This document shows, piece by piece, positions 14,901-25,600 of a stretch of 35,496 nt of DNA. The notes under the pieces were generated by a model. That model saw only the letters and a list, made by a program, of their open reading frames with translations. It made no database searches and was not told where the DNA came from. Within the stretch, counting starts at the first letter, position 1, and the number at the start of each line of letters is the position of its first letter. The translations under genes were made by a program, and so were the position numbers. Source of the stretch: Ettlia oleoabundans (lineage: Eukaryota > Chlorophyta > Chlorophyceae > Chlamydomonadales); the NCBI GenBank assembly GCA_019693395.1, contig JAAMXP010002138.1, positions 1 through 35,496 of the forward strand. The letters run 5' to 3'.

Positions 14901-17900
14901 TGTGCCCACACAGCGGCGACCGCTCATCTGCAGCCAGCTTCGGATGTAACAAATGAACAAGGAGTCCAGAGAATTCAGCGTAGAGTGTGAACCCATGCAT
15001 AAACGATGAACCTGCTACAGGAAAGTTGTTCAACGCATTGTGCTGCCCTTACCCTGTCGGCAGAGAAGCATGGACTGTGGTTATGACTGCACAAGACCTG
15101 CCGTTTGCTGGTGCTGCCAGCTCATCCACCCACCTATGGTGTGCTCAATAATGAGCGGCAGCAGCAGCATGCCATCGATGTAACCAATATCAAGCGGCTC
15201 ACACCGCACTGCAAGCACAGCCAGGGGCAAGAGGCTCAGATACAACATCAGTATGGCAGATCCCTCCCTCGCAATGCACACCACACCAAATGCTCATATA
15301 AGAGCACTGCGCCAACTGTGCGGGGGTGCACAACGTGCATGGCACCTGGCTGAAGAAAGTCCCGGTATTTTGTTCCCAGGAGCACAGCAGCACAGCCACA
15401 ACCCAACCCACCCACCTGGAATTTTCTCCCCCTCGGCAGTGATGCGCCCCTCGCCTGTGGTAACAAAGCCGCCGGCAGCAGTACATAGCAGGAGTTCAGC
15501 TAACGAATGCCTTGAGAGGTTAAATGACCAAGCGGGAAGTATGTCAGGCGGCAGGGAAGGCGCCTGCCCAGCAATGGCCAGCAAAGCACCGGCACAGCAC
15601 AAGCGGAAGCAAAGCACCACCATCGCGGAATTGAGTCAAAGAGCGCCTCATCCAACCATCCACATATAACACTGGCAACCACCCTGGCGCAGCAGCAATT
15701 TGCGCGGTCGACACAAAAGCGGCAGAGGCAGTAGTAGCAGCAGCAACAAGATGATGCCGGCTGCCACCCACCCCATGTGTATATGAAGGCCTTGATCTTG
15801 GGATCCACCACCTGCGGGCAGCCAAACAAGCAGGTAATGCCAGGGACGAGTCACATACATAGGCATGTTGATACAAGTAAACAAGAAAGCAAACAGCTGC
15901 ATACTTAGAAGTAATAAATTGCTAGCTTCAAGGCAGCAAAGATTTGCAACACCCGAACTGAAAAATGCAGGTGTTGCAGCTGTGCAGCGCTGCGGCTGGC
16001 TTATGATTCCCCAAAACTGCCAAGGAACCAGGCATGCACATGCATCTGATATGCAGGGCAGCATAAGTCTTGCTTTGCACCGTTGCTGCTTTTGCAAGAC
16101 CACACTGTACATTGAATAAGGAAACAGGCAGAAATGCGCTGCAGTAGAACGCGTGTAGGCCGCACCTGTGTGCGTCGAATGTCTGCCACTCGAAACATGA
16201 ATTTCAAGATGCCGTCCCGCCGCGCGATGATTGCGCTATCGCTGATAAAGATGGAGCGGCTGCGCTGCTTGGGGTGCGAGATGCGGCTGCACAAGTAGCA
16301 GGTGGGGGAGAAGACAGCCTGACGATGAAACAACACAGGCAGAGCGGCAGGCGTTCCAGCATGGTTGGCCAGACAGGCATAGGTCGCAACAAGGCCAGAA
16401 GGGGTGCAATTCCTTGTGATACGATGCACAACCGGCAGCTGTGCGCCAGCAGCATTGAGCCTGGGACCGTGCGGCAAGCAAGCATTGAGCTTGACTCTAC
16501 ACCACGAAAAGCCTGCAGCCCGCAGCATTCCCCAGTGGTGACTCACGCAAACACGATGCCAATCACTATCGACTCCAGCAACAGCGCAATGATGATTTGC
16601 ACCGCAACGAGCCAGGCCGCCACCCAGCACGCCTGTGGCCCCGTGTTTCCATAGCCTGCAGACAACGGCACAGCCGCTTGCATGTTAATTAGCTTTCATG
16701 ACATGAGGGAATTTTGGAGGACGCTGTTGGCACGCTGTTCAACCTTACGCCCCGGGCGCACTTCTGCTGCCAGTGTGACTACCACAGCCCCATGTGGCCA
16801 CCACACCAACTCTTCAGCTGCATGCACGATCCCAGAGAGCCCAGCATGCAGGAATATCTCAAACAATAGTGGAGGGCAACAGCAGTGCGCACCAATGGTC
16901 ATTTGTGTGACGACAGCAAACGTGAATGCCTCCACATAGGTGGTAGCACCATACAAGCAGCCGGGGTAGAACCTGAAGGGTGCAAAGGAGGGGCACCAGC
17001 ATGGCAGGTGTGATTTGCGGTACATGTAGAGGTGAGTAGAAGTGCAGGCCATCTCCCTGCGCCTAGCTTGCCTTCTGCCAGGACATGGGCCCGCAAGCAG
17101 CTTGTGAGTGGCAACACATCGTATCGCAGCCAACACCAGAGACACACAGCACCCAAAAAACGAAAGAAGTGCCTGCAGTAAGCAAGCCCCACCCTCCCAA
17201 CCCCTCCATCAACATCCTGGGAAAATGACCACACAGGTACATGCCGCTCCTGACATTCTAAGAAGGCCCACACACAGCAAAGCATTGTTATGTCTGACAA
17301 TGGGTGTGAGTGACCTGTGCATGTGCGTAACTTGTAACAGCTTGTTGTGCACCCAGCTGCCTGTTCTTCCCTGACAGTGTGGTCATGCCCCACCTGACTA
17401 TGAGCCACCACCATATGGAAAAAAAGAGGAAGATGAGCAGGTAGGCGGCAGCCGTGACCAACAGGATGGTGGTGGTCTTCTGGTTGAGCACAGTGATGAA
17501 AAAATCTGTGGAGTAGCTCGTAGGGGAGGGACAGGTTGCAGGATGACGCATAAGGCAATGTGTAAGTAATGAGACCAAGACTGCCAATGGCAAAGACCGA
17601 GTCAAACAGCGGACAACAGATTGTATGGCCGCGGGAAGGGCAGGAGAACCAGGGGAATGGGCCGTGCAACAACAGAAGTCTGCCTGCGGTCATCGCAGTG
17701 CGGCATCGCGGGTGCAAGGTAGAAGAGGCGCTCGCACCCTTGGTGAACAGATGGTACTTGATGTTTCGGCCCACATACTCCACCCGTGATCGCCCTGCAT
17801 GCCTGCAGGAAATATTACAACGGTGAGCGTCACCAGTTGGTTGACCAGGCATGCTGATGCGGACTGGAGCCCAATCGCTGTTGGCGGGTATGCTGCACCG

Positions 17901-18433
17901 AGAGACGCGTGATGATGATGCCTGCTGTCCTGCTGCCAGCAGGGCGAGCATGCCTGCAACACACCTGCCTGCCTCCACCAGCGAAGCTAGGTGCCGCCGC
18001 TGCCGCTCCTGCTGATAGAAAGACCTGCCGCGGTCAGGAGCTGATGTGAGGTCCTTAAAGAACCGTCCCACGTCACCGCTGATGCTCTTGTTCCTGCAGC
18101 AACAGGTTGGGCAGTAGAACGGCAGCAAGCACTTGAGCAGGCTGCTGCCAAACGTGGCAGCACCCACTGATTGACCGGCGGTAGCGGCAATCAGCGGGGA
18201 AACAGTTGCTGCAGCCTTCAAGTTTGGCCCACGAGGGCGTCAGGGTGTGTCGCAGTCGATAACAGCTCACACACTTATCCAGGCACTGGCGGGTCAGCGA
18301 AAACGACGCGAGGAGCAGGACTCGTTGCCGCAGCCCACCTGTCCGGCAAAATGCCATCTTCCACCGACATCGCCTGGCTCCCAGGCGGCGTCAAGCGCTG
18401 CCTTAAGCCCGACACGCCGCTCAAGCCAGCCAT
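8924..18433 (-). CDS. Inward-rectifier potassium channel with two tandem Kir cytoplasmic domains and a low-complexity tail
   Basis: There are 28 exons: 18339-18433, 17965-18093, 17738-17802, 17394-17505, 16893-16972, 16547-16655, 16166-16286, 15772-15811, 15416-15454, 15134-15208, 14839-14927, 14454-14581, 14093-14181, 13791-13884, 13465-13579, 13269-13341, 12859-12929, 12559-12680, 12203-12342, 11769-11866, 11291-11451, 11006-11103, 10724-10788, 10522-10598, 10404-10490, 10145-10201, 9227-9907 and 8924-9050. They total 3237 nt (1078 residues) with every phase matching. Residues 97-131 give the slide helix and TM1 (AAAYLLIFLFFSIWWWLIV). The pore helix and filter are TQMTIGYG (about 156-163), flanked by Cys139 and Cys170. 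TM2 holds Glu188 (ALLLESIVIGIVFA). HPKQR then opens the first Kir domain (EPLDIGYIDG, DERSPL, SEIVVTFEGT, SYLPTEIHWGHRF, YHIDLNRFHDVLP). A second domain follows (about 391-595), then a 1036-residue-reaching disordered Q/A/E-rich tail. Likely a plasma-membrane or internal-membrane K+ channel. Confidence 0.85.
9227..9907 (-). other. Exon 27 of the channel gene: Q/A/E-rich low-complexity tail
   Basis: A single 681-nt exon encodes a Ser/Pro/Gly/Ala-rich segment with short poly-Gln and poly-Ala runs. After it come an acidic/Gln helix-forming stretch (EEDEEQRRHAEELAQQLQQR) and a poly-Glu run near GQEEEEEEGAGPIHF. It is cytosolic and probably unstructured except for the short charged helix. Confidence 0.7.
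11983..12131 (-). other. Possible alternative 3' terminal exon of the channel gene
   Basis: Inside the intron after exon 19 there is a good acceptor (GCTTTCCGCAG). It is followed by 48 in-phase codons ending in TAG at 11983. The peptide ends with the hydrophobic stretch MLAMLGSAVVALLGITC. Using it would stop the protein after the second Kir domain at about 644 residues, with an extra membrane-prone tail. The 28-exon model skips it. Confidence 0.35.
12203..13884 (-). other. Second, diverged Kir cytoplasmic domain
   Basis: Exons 14-19 repeat the order of the first domain: ENTLVLSDVLCV, PCLTCRAADTYPNQMLE, VRMYLYRWR, GYETGEDRLYLRLP, EVCHVITPDSPI, SEVVVVINGYLHATG, RTYTVHNHVRYGYHF and AHFHDVLPVED. 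Intron positions partly correspond too, for example before the -DxxSP motif and before the FHDVLP segment. This points to an internal tandem duplication. Confidence 0.75.
14093..16286 (-). other. First Kir cytoplasmic domain
   Basis: Exons 7-13 cover about residues 197-390 and contain the Kir C-terminal beta-sandwich. It reads SIFISDSAIIARRDG, LKFMFRVADIRRTQ, IKAFIYTWG, LDIGYIDGMLLLPL, IIEHTIDERSPL, SEIVVTFEGTTE, RSYLPTEIHWGHRF and YHIDLNRFHDVLP. Each segment aligns in order with human Kir2-type sequence from memory. Confidence 0.85.
16547..17505 (-). other. Kir pore module: TM1, pore helix, filter, TM2 (three exons)
   Basis: Exon 4 (17394-17505) encodes TM1, exon 5 (16893-16972) the pore helix to TIG, and exon 6 (16547-16655) YGNTGP and TM2. 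The codon for the first filter Gly is split by the intron. Two Cys residues 31 apart match the conserved Kir disulphide pair. Glu188 in TM2 sits where strong rectifiers carry an acidic residue. The turret is short, as in bacterial Kir channels. Confidence 0.85.
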
Positions 18434-18646
18434 GATGCCCGACAAAGCGGCCGCCTCTCCGGTGGGCTGCTGTCAAGTGATCATCAGTCAACGGCGGGTT
18501 TTGAAAGCAATTGCCTAGCAAAATGTGCGCTTGCTGACAGCTGGCCACGGTGGCAGCATGGCATAGTGCACCCTTGTGTTAGGGTTTCAGCATTTACTCC
18601 TGTACTGTATTGACTGCCAACCATCCTATCGTCTGGGGCATCGCGG
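18434..18646. promoter_or_regulatory. Short divergent promoter region (Kir channel / small helical protein)
   Basis: Only 213 bp separate the channel ATG (-) from the ATG of the next gene (+), so both start regions must overlap or be shared. No clear TATA box is visible. Confidence 0.4.
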
Positions 18647-19425
18647 ATGGCAGCATCCCAGTCGAGCGACCCCGCCGTCGCAGGTGAACAAAGTTTGCAA
18701 GACGCTGTGCCGGCCTGCTATACAGGCTAGGGAACTTGTTCCTCTGACCACTCCAGCCTGCCGATCGGCAGCGAGGCCACTCACCTCTTCCCTTGCATCA
18801 CAGCGCAGGTGCCGCTGTGGCAGGTGCGGTGCGGCAAGCCGCAGTAGAGGCAGCCAACATGGGCACTGTGGGCCTTTATTACGTGCGGGTGTGTCCAGGA
18901 GCCGCACCTTATCTGCTGCCTCACTTGCATACAAACATTTGTCTTGAAGCATTAGGAACGGTTGGCGCCCCTGTCCTCACCTTTCTCGGACCGGCTTTGG
19001 GGCGTACTTCATTATAACACAATCGCTCCCTCAGCGAAATTTTGAGGCGCCGCCCATGTTACGTTGTTGACTTGCATCCGCTGCAGGAGCATGTGCAGCA
19101 GTCTCTGCCGACCGTGCTGCAAGCACGTGGCCAGCTGCAGCAGACAGCCGCGACGGCAGCTGACGCCACCTACGCCGCCACCCACAGCAGGGAGTTTGCC
19201 AGGACCCTAAGGACCTCTCTTCCAACATCGCTGCACCGGCTTGAGACCAAGCTGCGAGATGCCTCCTGGGCAGCCGCTGAGGCGACACGGCAGCACAAAG
19301 AGCGGCAGCAAAAGGGTGGTAGAGGGGGCAGCCTGATGGGCAGCTTGTTGCCGACGCGGTTGAAAGCCCTCTGGCAGTCAAGTGACAGAAGCGCCAGTGG
19401 CACTGAGGGGATGTATGGGTCTTGA
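18647..19425 (+). CDS. Small Ala/Gln-rich helical protein, unknown function
   Basis: The exons are 18647-18683, 18809-18867 and 19087-19425, with phases matching at both junctions, and give 144 residues. I do not recognise the family. The N-terminus is MAASQSSDPAVAGAAVAGAV, followed by VRQAAVEAANMGTEHVQQSL. A long Ala-rich amphipathic helical region follows (ARGQLQQTAATAADATYAAT, then SLHRLETKLRDASWAAAEAT), and a basic Gly-rich patch (RQQKGGRGGS) precedes the end. There is no signal peptide or membrane segment. The heptad-like spacing would suit a coiled-coil subunit of a small complex, but that is a guess. It is divergent to the channel gene and convergent with the arabinosyltransferase. Confidence 0.6.
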
Positions 19426-19629
19426 CAGGGCGTACAACAGCGTATCACTATATAATGACTGGCCGTAAGGAAAGAACATATAACCTTAGCAATGAAGCAC
19501 GTTCAGTAACATGCAGCTGGATGTTTCCTTATGTGCACCTTTGCCTAGGACAAGCCGGCAACGCACTGTGGGCAACTGGAATCAATTATGCTATTACTGG
19601 AAATGGAGCTCTGCAGGACCCACAGGAAC
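19426..19629. other. Convergent 3' intergenic stretch
   Basis: About 200 bp lie between two convergent stop codons. I see no TGTAA in either orientation here, so poly(A) sites may lie inside the neighbouring gene or use a variant signal. Confidence 0.4.
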
Positions 19630-22600
19630 TCAGGTCTTAGGTTCCATCATGAACTTGTTGTATGGGTAACCTGCACAAATGGGAAGGCACAAGAAAGTCA
19701 TCGACCACAACGTCCTTGTGTTCCAAGACAGTGCCGTAAGGCAAGACAAGGTGCAATCTGAAAGTTTACTGCACATTGCCTGAAGTAAACCCCCAGGTCT
19801 GAAACCGCCCTCAATAGCAAGCAAGCGTTCTGCAGGTCTCCATCAGCAAGGCTCCATACGCACCTCCATCCTCCCCTTCCTTCACTTTCTTGCAGCAGAA
19901 GAAGCCCATCATATGGGCCAGGCGGTGCTGCAGGGTTGCGTCAAGAAACAGCATTCAACTCAGCAATTGCGTGGCCAAACTTAAACACTCGCGGTTTTTA
20001 TGGGAGCCTTTTGAGGCAGGGAGCAACAAAAGCAGCCAAAAAACCCGCCCCGAACAGCTAGCCAAATGTATAAATTGAAACCACCTCCCTGCGTACGGCA
20101 GCATGGCTGCTGACCTGGAAAAAATCTGTTAGTTGCTGGGTTGACCAGTGACCAAAGGCGTTTTCCAAGCTGCTAAAGTGCAGGAGCTGGGCGTCCTTGT
20201 AGGGCGCAAGAGCCTCGCGTAGCTGCACCTCCGTCAGGCCTTGGGGGATGAGAACCTCCTGTATGAAAATGTGTGACCACAAACCGGAAAGGCAGATTCA
20301 CAAGCGGTGATGGGTATGAATGAACTGGGCGACAAAGCTGCAGCACGATCATAGGAGAGCACAACAGGAGTAGGGACCATGTAGCATTTCCGGTGAGCGC
20401 CCCTCGGATGTCCAAAGCATTGAGACCAAACAAACAGCCCACCTTTTTGCCATCCTTCTCCTTCTCCTCCACTTTCTTGACAGAGGCGGACGGCATGATG
20501 ATGATCTTGCTGTCCTGCATTGAAAAACATGCAGTTTCTCTACGCTGGGGGGTAAATGGCTGCGCACAGTGGAGTGTGCAAGTGCCTAGGCAGGTTCCCC
20601 ACATTCACACAACCAAACTCATGCTGACACATCTGCGATTGCAGGCTACGCAGAGGAGAACGGACACATCTGCAGCATCCCACCTTGAGGTTCTTGGGCG
20701 TGCGTGGATTATAAAGGAAGCTATATTCGCGATAGTGAATGGGAGGGGGCGCCCCGATGCCGTCATCAAAATTGAACGGCTCTGCAGGGCCCCCACAAAG
20801 AGTGCCCCTGGGTTGCTAGTGAGGGACGGTGAAAGCAAGGCTGTGTGCGCATGCGCATAGGGCAGCGAGAAATTGCAGCAGCAGTGCCCCAATTATGCCA
20901 GCAGTGCATGGCAGGAGCAGCTGCAGAACATGCAGCGCAAAAGTGTGCAATGTGGCACGTTGCTGCTCCTTCAGTGGGGTTCTGCAGGCAGCTGGTGCTG
21001 TAAGTGCACCCTCGGCGCTTTGCTCTGATTGAGCTTCACCTCCGAGCCGCCAACGCTGTTGGCATGCCATGCCTTGCTTTGCTTAAGGCTGTCCTGCCTG
21101 GTTTTCAGCAGTGCACACTCACCCAGTATGTGATCCATGGGTGCCACAAAGGGAAGCCGCAGCTTAAAGGCGCCCGGCAACTGGCAAAACTCCAAGGGCC
21201 CCCAGTACCTGTCGCACCAAGCCAGCAACTGCAAGAGGACCACGCGGCCATTGCGATGCAGCAGCATTGGGGCTACTGCAACAACATAGTCGCAAGTGAA
21301 TCAACAGCACTGGCAACCTCCTATCACAGCCCAACAGGATGAGATCGTGCGGTTCTAGCACAAGCATCAGGCTAGCGTAGCAGAGCGCAGCAGATGTGCG
21401 TGCCTTGGGCATGACGATGGTGCGGTTGAGAGCCACTGCCAGCTGGAAGGCCGTTTTAAGCTGCAACAGCTGCAAGCGCATGTTTTTGAGGTGCAGGTCC
21501 GCCATGTCATTCCCATCCCAGGTGGTCTTGAAGCGCTGGCCCTCCATCATGACCTGCAAAGGAAGGAACAGTTGAGATGCTATGGGCCAAGCGCTGGAGC
21601 AGGGCAGGACAACAAAATGAACAGGTTGAGGCTGGCAGCTTTCTGCAAGCCGCATGCAAGCAGCAGTTTCAGATGTGGCATGGCGCTGCAGCTCCACGGT
21701 GCAGTGAGGGAGGCATACAAACAACAAGCCAAGCTGAGGGAGTTGATAAGAGGACAACAGCTCTGAGATTACACCCGTCGTGGCGATTCGCACCTTGTCC
21801 TGCTCCTGATAGTTGGCTGGAGTGGATGGGTAATTCAAATCCACAGACAGGAACTGGCCCTCTACGATAATCAGGCAGGAAAGCAGGCAGACAGCATGCA
21901 GTGACACGCGGCGCAGACGAATGCTGATAGCCTCAAGATCGGCAGACAAGAATGGCACATGGTTCGAGGGCAGTGCCCAAATGTGCATGGCAGCTCAGCG
22001 GCACCAGTGAGGCAAGCCAACTCATGCCTGACTGCCTTCCTCGCTCCACTGAGCTCGACTGGCGTGAGGCGACCCCTATTGCTGATACACATACCTGCGT
22101 AATACTCTGGAGGGTCGACCCAAAGCAGGGCCTCCCGCAGCCTATGGCGCTTGCCCTTCGTGCCGCCATACTGCACACAGAAACACACAGAAAACCAGAA
22201 AAACTATGAAGCTTACATCTGGGCTGAACAAAGCTCCCACTGCGTACCCAGCCTAATGGCATACGAACGGAAGGGGTAAAGGCAGCCAGGCCGATCTACC
22301 CCTTAGTGCAGGCATAGATACCAAAGAAGCGAGCCATGGTGTGGCGCTACAGGTGTCGTAACAGGGGCGTCACTCAAATCAATGCATTGAACCTGCCTGG
22401 AAGGTGGTGTGCACCACATATGGCTTGACCTGCTGGTACTCAAATAAGCGCTGTACAAAGAAGGTGTGACCGCTGGCAAACTGTGCCACCGGCAAAACCC
22501 CAAACACCAACGAGTGGTTGAACGCCCAGACCTGCAGCAGTGAACCAGTGTGCGAGGGCAAGCGAAGAAAAAAGCATATCCATAGGCTGCCACGCGAAAA

Positions 22601-25600
22601 ACGGTCAGAACCCCAAAAAGACCTGGGGCCTGAAGCGCCCACTGGACGGGAGGCTGCCGATTAATCAGCAGCAGGCTAGCACCCGACCAGACGCTAGCTC
22701 CCGTGTAATCAGATCAGCAGGATCACATGGATCCCATCTCAAAGACGACCTTGCTCACTTGCACGACCTACTCACCAGGCGGTTGTTTTCGGGAAGCAGA
22801 TTGAAGGGCAGGAGGCCAAAATTTGCCACGCGATTGAAGACGTTTTGGTCCCAAGCCTGAAGCACCGCAGGTAAAGAAGGCGTTGTTGGGTTGCAGCCAG
22901 TGGGTTTGCGGTTCGATACATGAATGTGCCGTCGCATAAGTGCGTGCGAATGGCGCATTTGGGCCTCCTGCATCTACTGCGCAACTACCAAACATGCATG
23001 CCTGGGCTGTAACATCGCATTGCCCTTACCCACCCGCCCCCTCAATCAAGCTGCCCAGGGGGAAGAGGGGTGCTGCTTGGGGCCAGCGCAACTCTCACCT
23101 TCGAATCGGCATCCAGCTGGCGCTGCCACTCATCAATGAACCGGCTGGTGTTTTGGGAGTGACGGAAGAACAATAGGCCTGCAGTCACAGAGGACTGGCT
23201 GGGCATGTCTGCTGCGAAGCATGTCTGCAACCTGTCGGCCATGAACACATGCCGCTGAGCGGGCCCATGCCCTCAGGGAATGTCCTCTTTAAGATACTGC
23301 TATGCCCACACCTCAGCATTTCGCAGTACCACCATGATGGTGCAGGTGCAGCGCCTCCACTGGCACGATCATGGCTGGTTGCACGCAACTCAGATCTTGC
23401 TGCAGCCCCATCCTATGCGTCCTGTGCAATGAACTTGACTACCAAGCATGCTTCACAAGCTGCAGCCCCACCTATGTTCATGGCTGAGTGCATTGCATCC
23501 GCCTGCTCCAGCCCATCGTCTCCCTTGGGATTTGAGGGAGACAGGTCGTCTGAGGAGGCGAGGATGTCGGCCTGGGGGTAGCGCTCAAAGTACTGGGTGG
23601 GGTCTGCAGTAACAGATGGCATGGTGTACCATTCTACCTTGGTTTGCAGTCCTCAGATGCTGGGTTATTAAGCCATGCCAGGACACAGGGCTTGACTTGT
23701 AAGGATCTGACAAGGATAGCAAGGTATGAGGAGCCCACAAGGAGGACAGGAATGGATGTAGGGTAGGGAGAGCCACTTCAGTGTATTCTAGGCATGTGTG
23801 GCAACGTGAATGGTGGTGGTGGGCGACTCAAAACCACAGAAAAGTCACACATTGCGCAACAGTATGCCCATACACTCCATGACCCTAACACAACATACCA
23901 TGACAGGCACAGGCGCAAGGGAACAGCAGCAACAACTAGCACGGCAGACATGGCTGTGGTGGGGAGCCATGGGGTGGTTGCATGTAAGTGAATACATTCT
24001 GCTCTTCCCGCCCCAGCACAGTGGCCTCTTCCCTACCATTGACCCAAACGGTGTCTACATCGCACAGGCAGAGGTCCAGCCCATAGTTGTTGAAGGTGCG
24101 GGCTAGGTCGACCTGCAAAAAGACGGGCCACAATCTGGGGGGAACACATCTCAGCAACACGCCTTTGCAACAGTCAACTCAATTTGTGACCAGCATGCTA
24201 CCGCAACAAGCAGCCGGGTGGGCACAGGTACGGCACCCACTGTTTGCCCCCTCTCCAGGCTGGCGTTTGGCTGCACCCATATTCAAGTGCTGCAACTCCA
24301 TATTTCGCTGGACGCCATGCAGCCAGGCTGGTTGATCGTGAGCCCTGGCCCCATTGTCGCAAGTGTTGCAACTGGTCCCCAGCTACCTTTTGGCGGCCCA
24401 TTTTGTGGAATGTGGGGCTGCCCCAGCCAAAGTCTTCCTTGCCAAGCCCAGTGTCGGCCTGCCCCGCCTTCTCATCATACATTGCAAACACGTTGAGTCC
24501 CCGCTCGGCAAGTGCCTGTCCGGGGTGAGCAAACCAAGGGTGGCAGCACTGACTGACTGTACGGCACATACAGGCCTGGCTGCGTGGCACGGGACAGCTG
24601 TTGCTGCATTTAGTTATGCATGCGCAACAAAATGTTGAAATTGTAGGCCAAAATTGGCCTTCCAGCATGCTACACCTGGTGCTGCCGAGACATACCTGCC
24701 CTGTATCAGCATCCATGGCTCCAATGAGGTAGTTGTTGATGCTGTGTAGCTTCACATGGTGCACCTGCAGCCAGGTGCAAGCCATCTTACTAGCCTGAGG
24801 CCTAAGGTTATCTTTTGCCACAAAATTCATGTGCACCACACAGCATACACGGTGGCAAGGCACGCTAGAGGCTTGGAGACTCCAGTCAGCACCCAGCAAC
24901 GCTGGGGTTATACGCTGCTGCCAGCAGCAAGCATGCGAACTGCTGATTTCTACCGTCAGCTGCCACCCACCCACTTCGACCAAGAGGTACTGCCACCCAC
25001 CCGAATCAAATAAAAATACTGTCACCCACCCAGTTGAGTACAAAGTCGAAGAAATGGTAGTTTGCCCAAGTGACGATGATGATGCCATCACGAGCATGCT
25101 TATGTGCCAGGTCACGGCTGAGTTGCGGCACAACACGCTTGGCACCGCTGCCGTTGCTGCTAACGGCAGAGGGCTTCTGGACGGCAGTGCTGGCCTTGCT
25201 GTCGCTGTCACTGTTTTCACTGCCTTTGCTGCTGTCCACAACGCTGCCACTGCCGCTATCACCAAGCATGAGTCCTGCCTTGCGCAGGTGGGCCGCAAAC
25301 TCAGCTGCATCACCGGAAGCCTTGGCCAGCTCAAACAACTGCTTGGCGGTACGCTGGTCTTCCACCAGGGTATGGCCACTGCGCGGGCCCAACGGCAGCT
25401 GCACAGACGAGTTGCAGTGCTTTGGTGGTGGGCAGTTGCCACAACCCGCTGGATGCAGCGAGGGTGGCAGCAGCGGCGGTGGCATTCAATGCAACCGCGA
25501 CAAAGAACGTGGAGGACTCACCAAGTTATTGAACAGCGACGCCAATACCAGGCCGCACAGGGCAAAAATAAGGAGCAGGGCAGTGCGCCGGGCGGCTGCG

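Noticed and set aside
16899..18221. A 440-codon open frame on the minus strand
   Set aside because: It runs through three introns and mixes correct and incorrect frames. The spliced Kir exons explain the conserved parts.
18351..18518. A plus-strand start MPSSTDIAWLPGGVKRCLKP
   Set aside because: It is antisense to channel exon 1. It has no convincing continuation, whereas the minus frame splices in phase to the rest of the channel.
24198..25442. A 414-codon open frame on the minus strand
   Set aside because: It is chance read-through of introns. The arabinosyltransferase exons lie partly in other frames.
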